Shown: in pieces, positions 7,583 through 12,357 of the stretch
Position numbering within the stretch: position 1 is the stretch's first letter
Layout: each line of letters starts with the position of its first letter
From: JBGTGG01 sp041746855
Lineage (GTDB): Bacteria; Bacteroidota; Bacteroidia; Cytophagales; Cyclobacteriaceae
Assembly: GCA_041746855.1 (NCBI GenBank)
Contig: JBGTGG010000295.1
Span: forward strand, 1-12,357
DNA: 12,357 nucleotides
Reading direction: 5' to 3'
Program-made: the position numbers and the translations under genes
The notes under the pieces: model-generated
Databases searched by the model: none
Seen by the model: only the letters and a program-made list of their open reading frames with translations
What the model was told of the DNA's origin: nothing

Positions 7583-9526
7583 ATGCAGTTGTTGTTTCAA
7601 AATATGATTCGACACGCTTCTATGTTTTCGTACACATTCCTGCTAATTTTTATTTTTTCCTCTTGTAGTGAAAATGAAGTCGCACCACTAGGGGAATTCA
7701 TGCAGATAAACCCTGCTGATGGTTCGAAGGATGTAGTATTGAAACCCAAATTTAAATGGAACGATGCAAAGGGGGTTGTTACGTATACTTTGCAACTTTC
7801 TAAACAAGCGGACTTTAGTTTGTTGGATTTTGAAATTAAAGACTTGTTTACTACAAGTTTTGATTTCATCGAAGAATTGGATCCAGGATACCGATATTAC
7901 TGGAGGGTAAAGGCTATCAATAAAGGTGGTGAATTGCTTTCACAAAATGCAGGAAGTTCATTTCGCGCTCTGAACGATCCCATAACTCCTTCTCCAGAGA
8001 TTTCGATTTACTATGTTTCACCATCGGGTGAAGACAATCCAGACAGGGGAACACAAATCAATCCCTATAAAACATTAGCGTATGCTGCAACGCAAATCCC
8101 GGAAGGTGAAGGTGACACAATACAATTAACGGCTGGGACTTTTGTTGAGACAGAACCAGCAGCGATACCATTAGGTGTAAATGTTTTAGGTGCAGGGGAG
8201 GATCAAACAATTTTGTCATCTTCGGGTGTATCGATACCAGAGGGAATTGATATAAATGCCTCCGATTTTAAAATCTGGTATGATGGTTCTCTTGTGCAAC
8301 TGGTTTCCAAACACAGAACCGTTTTCAGAAATACCAACAGTAGTGTGGTTAAGCCCGCAAAGGGAAATCAGACCATCGCCCATTTGACGATTGATGGAAA
8401 TAATAAAAAGCTTAAAGCTGGGGTGTGGGTTGAGAACCGGGACAACGTGACGATGCACCACGTTACCTTTAAGAATCTTGCGCAACGCGGGGCAGTGTTT
8501 GCACCCGGAAATAAAAACTGGTATGTCTATCCTGAGTATTACATGCAGGGTATCAAAATCCATGATTGCACTTTTATAAATTCCGGAAAAGATCTACCTG
8601 ATGAATCATTAGGCAATTTGAATATTGCACAGTTGGATGGAGCGGAAATCTATAACATTACCATCAACGACACGGAAGGGTACGGAATAAAATTTATGAT
8701 TGATGGCTATTTTAAGAACACGAAAATTCATGATTGCACGATAACACTAAACGAATCGGATGCGAAGTGGGGAGAAGATATTGCCATCGAAGTCTGGAAT
8801 CTTGGCCCGGGAAATGAGATTTACAATATCAATTGCAACACATGGCTTTCTATTGTAAACCACCCCGAAATGTTCGGAGCACCTACCGGTACAGAAAACA
8901 TGAAAGTATACAATGTAAAAATGATCGACCTGGATGGCAATAGTAGTAAAGAAGCCGTAGAAATTGGTGCGCCTGGTGTAGCGGTTTATGATTCTTATTT
9001 CGAGAATAAAGGTTTCGGCATGGCCATTTGGGATATGGGTAGGCAACATATTGTTATTCGTAACAATATTTTTTTTAATACAACACCCAAAAACAACTGG
9101 ACAGGAGGGGCGGCTATCTATATTGATAACAGTCGTACATGGAACTTTAGTGATATTCATATTTATAATAATGTATTTGATACGTATCGTATTCCCATCA
9201 ATATTAAGGGTGATAAAATCTCGGATATATTTATTCGGAACAATGCGTTTCTAAATACTACCGTGACCGATGTACAAGCGCAGGGTACATCTATTTTTGT
9301 TGAACACAATCTCAAGTATACTACTACCGATGAACTTTGGTTTTTCAATGGGGTGACATCCGAGAACAATAATATACGCGGACTTCCGGGTTTTTTAAAT
9401 ACGGGTAATCGTTGGGATACATACTACACCCCTGCATCGGGAACTAGCTTAGTAATTGATAAAGGTGTTGATGTAGGATTTCCGTTCAATGGTGCTGCAC
9501 CTGATATTGGTTTTTTTGAGTATTAA
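7583..9526 (+). CDS. Lipoprotein with Fn3-like domain and right-handed parallel beta-helix; probable surface glycan-binding or glycan-cleaving protein
   Basis: This 647-residue protein starts with ATG immediately after the susD stop (TAAATG), which suggests translational coupling. A signal sequence (YTFLLIFIFSSC) ends at Cys28, the likely lipid site, followed by SENE. Residues about 38-130 look like one Fn3-type beta-sandwich of the kind found in SusE-like proteins (VVLKPKFKWN, YRYYWRVKAINKGGE). From about 143 the pattern YYVSPSGEDNPDRGTQINPY is the usual start of a pectate-lyase-like right-handed beta-helix (DUF1565 type). Many helix turns with repeated IHDCTF / IYNITI / IRNNIFF motifs follow, ending in a PDIGFFEY cap. 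Such folds occur in polysaccharide lyases (PL6, PL9 and others) and glycosidases (GH28, GH141 and others). I cannot assign a CAZy family or name catalytic residues. It sits where a SusE-like surface glycan-binding protein is usually encoded, so binding, cleavage or both are possible. Alternative starts are ATG 7604 and 7622. Confidence 0.85.
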   Translation: MQLLFQNMIRHASMFSYTFLLIFIFSSCSENEVAPLGEFMQINPADGSKDVVLKPKFKWNDAKGVVTYTLQLSKQADFSLLDFEIKDLFTTSFDFIEELDPGYRYYWRVKAINKGGELLSQNAGSSFRALNDPITPSPEISIYYVSPSGEDNPDRGTQINPYKTLAYAATQIPEGEGDTIQLTAGTFVETEPAAIPLGVNVLGAGEDQTILSSSGVSIPEGIDINASDFKIWYDGSLVQLVSKHRTVFRNTNSSVVKPAKGNQTIAHLTIDGNNKKLKAGVWVENRDNVTMHHVTFKNLAQRGAVFAPGNKNWYVYPEYYMQGIKIHDCTFINSGKDLPDESLGNLNIAQLDGAEIYNITINDTEGYGIKFMIDGYFKNTKIHDCTITLNESDAKWGEDIAIEVWNLGPGNEIYNINCNTWLSIVNHPEMFGAPTGTENMKVYNVKMIDLDGNSSKEAVEIGAPGVAVYDSYFENKGFGMAIWDMGRQHIVIRNNIFFNTTPKNNWTGGAAIYIDNSRTWNFSDIHIYNNVFDTYRIPINIKGDKISDIFIRNNAFLNTTVTDVQAQGTSIFVEHNLKYTTTDELWFFNGVTSENNNIRGLPGFLNTGNRWDTYYTPASGTSLVIDKGVDVGFPFNGAAPDIGFFEY

Positions 9527-9542
9527 AAAAAATATTCCAGAA

Positions 9543-9576
9543 GTGAGTTAAAATACAAATCCACTTCCTTTTGATA
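9543..9576 (+). promoter_or_regulatory. Candidate ECF-sigma promoter, copy C (upstream of the PKD lipoprotein gene)
   Basis: GTGAGTTAAAAT at 9543-9554 is followed by 12 bases and CCTTTTGATA at 9567-9576, ending 62 bases before the PKD lipoprotein ATG. It shares its 12-base left half with copy B and keeps exactly the same spacing. It lies in the 112-base gap after the beta-helix gene, so the PKD gene appears to have its own promoter while staying under the same control as the sigma and anti-sigma genes. If the model is right, the leader of this mRNA is about 50-60 bases. Confidence 0.6.
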
Positions 9577-9638
9577 TATGAAATCGATTGAAATATTGAT
9601 TCGGTTTCTAATCAAACTAAAACCAATAAACTTCTACT

Positions 9639-10658
9639 ATGGAAAAAAATTATTCAAACTCTGTTTTGCTTGGGGTCGCATTATCGCTGGTATGTGCGGT
9701 TGCACTTGTTTTTTCATCTTGCGGAGAGGATGAGCCAGATCCAAAAGCCGCAACAGCAGATTTTACTTTTGATGTCAATCCTGATGAATCTGGATCTGTT
9801 GCTTTTACCAACACCTCAACCGATGGTCAGGAATTCTCGTGGGATTTTGGAGACGGTAGTGCAGCCTCAACAGAAGAGTCACCAACACATGTTTACGCAG
9901 AGTCAGGAACCTATACTGTGGAATTGACTGCACTCGGTGATAACGGTACTCCACCTAGCAAAAAGGAAAGGGAGGTAGAGGTAATTAGGGGGGAAGTTCT
10001 AGGACCTAACCTTTTGGTTGGTGGAAGCTTCGAAACTGCGGATGCGGCAAGTTGGACAATCGTTGGTACAGGAGCTGATTTACTGCCTAAAGTAGAATTT
10101 GGAGTTACGACTAATGTTCCTGCTGGAGGTTCTGGTGGTGCTCTTAGAGTTTCTAATCCGGACGAAGCGTTTGCAGGTAAAACGGCTGAGATGGTAATGT
10201 ACCACTCAATTGCATTAGAAGCTGGAAAGACATATAGAATTTCTGCTTTGATTAAGCATGGCCCATTAACAGGTACTGGTGTTGTGGATGGAGGTCCGAA
10301 AGAGGCCTTCTTTTCATTGGAAATCTCTAATATTATACCACCCGGCACTGGGCAATGGAAGGTAAACCCTGCTACTTTCCCCTCAAATGCTACTGATGAC
10401 ACCTTTGTTTTAACGCACAGATATTGCGTATGCTGGATGGGCACTACATCACCAGCGGCAAATGGCTCTTGGCTTAACGCCTACACAACGAGTTGGATTA
10501 ATTATCTGACTGGAGATGCAGAAGTTTTAGATTTCTCAGTACCAACTTCAGGTACTTATTATATAGGATTCAAAGCAGGAATGGACAAAAAAGATGGTTC
10601 TAGTTTTGGTAGCGATGGATTTGTAGTTGACAATTTACAGATCAGGGAAATTAGTTAA
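9639..10658 (+). CDS. PKD-domain lipoprotein, probable surface glycan-binding protein
   Basis: This is a 339-residue protein. A lipoprotein signal (LVCAVALVFSSC) ends at Cys28, followed by the acidic GEDEPDP, consistent with export to the cell surface. A PKD domain spans about 40-115, with the textbook core FSWDFGDGSAASTEESPTHV (66-85) and YTVELTALGD. The C-terminal part (about 122-337) begins NLLVGGSFE and contains GKTYRISALIK and YYIGFKAGM, and ends FVVDNLQI. This pattern is typical of carbohydrate-binding jelly-roll modules (CBM4/CBM9-like or galactose-binding-like). A CVC pair at 263-265 is unusual for an exported domain and could form or share a disulphide. No catalytic motif is visible. 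The PKD-plus-binding-module layout fits a PUL surface glycan-binding protein encoded after SusC/SusD. It has its own candidate promoter (copy C) and a strong terminator 19 bases after its stop, so it is probably a monocistronic, highly expressed transcript. Confidence 0.85.
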   Translation: MEKNYSNSVLLGVALSLVCAVALVFSSCGEDEPDPKAATADFTFDVNPDESGSVAFTNTSTDGQEFSWDFGDGSAASTEESPTHVYAESGTYTVELTALGDNGTPPSKKEREVEVIRGEVLGPNLLVGGSFETADAASWTIVGTGADLLPKVEFGVTTNVPAGGSGGALRVSNPDEAFAGKTAEMVMYHSIALEAGKTYRISALIKHGPLTGTGVVDGGPKEAFFSLEISNIIPPGTGQWKVNPATFPSNATDDTFVLTHRYCVCWMGTTSPAANGSWLNAYTTSWINYLTGDAEVLDFSVPTSGTYYIGFKAGMDKKDGSSFGSDGFVVDNLQIREIS

Positions 10659-10677
10659 AGTTTGGTTATCTGGATTG

Positions 10678-10715
10678 AATGGCGCTAAAGTGAAAGCTTT
10701 ACGCCATTTTTTTTT
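10678..10715 (+). terminator. Strong Rho-independent terminator after the PKD lipoprotein gene
   Basis: AATGGCG (10678-10684) pairs with CGCCATT (10702-10708). After a single bulged C, TAAAG (10686-10690) pairs with CTTTA (10697-10701) around a 6-base loop. A run of nine T (10707-10715) follows on the plus strand. It should stop most transcription before the glycosidase gene, which would then need its own promoter or read-through. Confidence 0.9.
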
Positions 10716-10743
10716 AACGATCATCTATTTATAAATCCTATTC

Positions 10744-12357
10744 ATGACGAGGTCCTATTCGCTTTTTTGTATTATCCTTTTTTTCTTTTTTAGTAATCCT
10801 TTGTTTAGCCAAACAGAGTATGTCGTCTTGCAAGAATCGCTTGCCAAAGGCTGGAACACCTGGAGCTATGGAAGCATGCTCAATTATGTTTTACTTCCCG
10901 AAGGCTTGTCTTTAAAAATTAACTTTCGCAATGCAACCGTTGGTACTCCGTATGATCCGGATTATTTTTTAGAAGACATCACCGTAGATAAATCGGGCCG
11001 TGTCCGGCCGATTGCCCACACCTTTGACGGAGCATACACAGAATTGGTTGTTGATGGTTGGTTTGGAAATATAATCCGCGTGCAGTCAGCAGCCAGTGAA
11101 AATGATATTGTTGTATTGGTTACGCCTGAAAAAAATTCCAACACACCGTACCATGTTGAACTGCAAACAGGAATGATGTGGAACCGTGAAGGTTTTGTAA
11201 GACGTAAGGAAAGTATGATTCATGCAACGGTCAACAATACCACGCACATTTTGCGTTCCACCACCAATCCCATAGAAACCCATCCTGCCTACACTTCACC
11301 TTACTTGATATTTTCGGGCGGATCTTCTATCGGGTTTTATTCAGGTGATGAAAAAAGTATAGTCGAAGTCCAATCCACCATTGCAGCAGCAAAACAAAAG
11401 TATGAAAAGTATGCGATGAAGTACGGGGAAAAAGCGGAAGCCTTTAAAGCAACACAAAGTGTCTTGGGTTGGAATACATTATATGATGCTGGTGAAAACA
11501 GGATCATTAGTCCGGTAACACGGGGATGGAACGAAGCCTGGCAGGGCTATGTCCTTTTTGAATGGGATACGTATTTTGCCGCATTGCTTTCGTCCCTTGA
11601 TAACAAAGCGCTAGCGTATAGCAATGCCATCGCCATCACACACGGAAGTGAAAAAGGTCATGTCGGTTTTTGGCAACGTCCGGGCGTAGAAGCAAGTCAG
11701 TCGCAACCACCGGTAGGAAGTATGGTGTGTTGGATGATCTACGAACAGCATCAGGAAAAATGGTTTTTGGAAGAGGTATACACGGAGTTGTTGGATTGGA
11801 ATCGATGGTGGTTAAAGAACAGAGTGAATGGGGGTTACCTGACATGGGGCGCTCCCTGGGAAGGGGCAAGTGTACGGGATATCATGTTGGAATCCGGGTT
11901 GGACAATTCGCCCATGTATGAAGATGCCAAAATAGAGTATATCAATGGAAATTCACTTTTCAATATTGCCGATGTTGGATTGAACAGCTTGTATGTAGCA
12001 GATTGTCAATACCTGGCAAACATCGCACAGGCATTGGGAAGAACAGAGGATGAGAAAGAACTTCGGGAACGAGCAAAGCATTTTTCCCAACAGGTTCAAA
12101 AGCTTTGGGTGGAAGAGAAGGGTACTTTTTTAAATAAATATGTTGATACCAATACGTTTAGTGAACGGCTTAGCCCAACCCTTTTTTATCCCTTGTTGGC
12201 GGGCATTCCCACAAAGAAGCAAGCACAACGCGTGTTGAAAGAACATTATTTTAATCCCGAAGAATTTTACGGTGAATACATCATCCCCTCTATCGCCTAT
12301 AACGATAAGCTTTTCAATAACAACTACTGGAGAGGAAGTATTTGGGGGCCGATGAAT
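10744..12357 (+). CDS. Exported GH63/MGH1-like (six-hairpin) glycoside hydrolase, C-terminus cut by the window end
   Basis: From ATG 10744 the frame stays open for 538 codons to the last base, so the stop lies outside the window. An N-terminal signal (YSLFCIILFFFFFSNPLFS, cleavage near residue 23) without a lipobox Cys suggests a periplasmic or secreted enzyme. Residues about 30-215 form a beta-rich N-terminal domain. From about 240 comes an (alpha/alpha)6-barrel with family signatures: FEWDTYFAALL (W274-D275), SQSQPPVGS (318-326), WGAPWEG, LESGLDNSP (382-390) and YWRGSIWGPMN (528-538). In GH63 the Asp of the SGLD motif (here D387) is, from family knowledge, the likely general acid. The catalytic base should be in the missing C-terminus. 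Relatives hydrolyse alpha-glucosides, mannosylglycerate, glucosylglycerate or related substrates, so the substrate here is open. GH37 trehalase is a more distant alternative. The gene follows the PKD terminator by 28 bases. No clear promoter or ribosome binding site is visible. Confidence 0.88.
   Translation, partial: MTRSYSLFCIILFFFFSNPLFSQTEYVVLQESLAKGWNTWSYGSMLNYVLLPEGLSLKINFRNATVGTPYDPDYFLEDITVDKSGRVRPIAHTFDGAYTELVVDGWFGNIIRVQSAASENDIVVLVTPEKNSNTPYHVELQTGMMWNREGFVRRKESMIHATVNNTTHILRSTTNPIETHPAYTSPYLIFSGGSSIGFYSGDEKSIVEVQSTIAAAKQKYEKYAMKYGEKAEAFKATQSVLGWNTLYDAGENRIISPVTRGWNEAWQGYVLFEWDTYFAALLSSLDNKALAYSNAIAITHGSEKGHVGFWQRPGVEASQSQPPVGSMVCWMIYEQHQEKWFLEEVYTELLDWNRWWLKNRVNGGYLTWGAPWEGASVRDIMLESGLDNSPMYEDAKIEYINGNSLFNIADVGLNSLYVADCQYLANIAQALGRTEDEKELRERAKHFSQQVQKLWVEEKGTFLNKYVDTNTFSERLSPTLFYPLLAGIPTKKQAQRVLKEHYFNPEEFYGEYIIPSIAYNDKLFNNNYWRGSIWGPMN

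Noticed and set aside
8216..9369. Overlapping minus-strand frames of 68-137 codons opposite the beta-helix gene
   Set aside because: They lack domain signatures and normal amino-acid patterns and lie opposite a gene with clear homology. They are shadows of its codon pattern.
9578..9745. Short frame of about 55 codons starting at ATG 9578 just after motif copy C
   Set aside because: It overlaps the well-supported PKD lipoprotein gene in another frame, has no recognisable features and lies where the mRNA leader is expected.
9911..10444. 177-codon minus-strand frame opposite the PKD lipoprotein gene
   Set aside because: The opposite strand encodes a clear lipoprotein signal and PKD core. The reverse frame is rich in P, S and V without recognisable motifs.
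10716..10743. Promoter for the GH63-like gene in the AT-rich gap after the terminator
   Set aside because: Neither the TTTG/TAnnTTTG boxes nor the TGAGTTAAAAT motif can be found. The gap is too short and plain to support a call.

Overview
The window looks like part of a polysaccharide utilization locus (PUL) from a free-living member of the Bacteroidota. The order Cytophagales is a reasonable guess, but I cannot prove it. The signs are a SusC/SusD outer-membrane pair, a FecI/FecR-type sigma/anti-sigma pair, lipoproteins with acidic residues after the lipid-attached cysteine, AT-rich intergenic DNA, no Shine-Dalgarno sequence that I could recognise, and all genes on the + strand. I saw no tRNA, rRNA, CRISPR array, transposase or attachment site.

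Layout. Positions 1-378 are the 3' end of a GH95 exo-glycosidase gene (alpha-L-fucosidase/alpha-L-galactosidase family). Next comes the regulatory pair: an ECF sigma factor (524-1129) and a membrane-spanning FecR-like anti-sigma factor (1232-2317). A hairpin at 2352-2382 separates these from the uptake operon. The operon holds a SusC-like TonB-dependent transporter with an N-terminal STN signalling domain (2466-6035), a SusD-like lipoprotein (6041-7582) and a lipoprotein with an Fn3-like domain followed by a right-handed beta-helix (7583-9526), packed 0-5 bases apart. A separately transcribed PKD-domain lipoprotein follows (9639-10658) and ends at a strong intrinsic terminator (10678-10715). 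Last is an exported GH63/MGH1-like glycosidase (10744 onward), cut by the window end.

How they fit together (inference from the known FecI/FecR/SusC scheme). A glycan fragment is captured by SusD and by the two surface lipoproteins and imported by SusC. Loading of SusC is signalled through its STN domain to the periplasmic part of the anti-sigma factor, which releases the sigma factor. The exported glycosidases trim the glycan. The substrate cannot be read from this window. The GH95 fragment hints at alpha-L-fucose or alpha-L-galactose side groups.

The most notable find is a bipartite DNA motif that appears exactly three times: TGAGTTAAAAT, then exactly 12 bases, then CCTTT and an AT-rich stretch. 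It lies upstream of the sigma gene (447-480), the anti-sigma gene (1168-1201) and the PKD lipoprotein gene (9543-9576). It does not resemble the usual Bacteroidota housekeeping promoter and is a strong candidate for the promoter recognised by the sigma factor encoded here. A second point of interest is the hairpin at 2352-2382. Its T-run is on the minus strand, so it looks more like the end of an RNA antisense to the susC start than a terminator for the forward genes.
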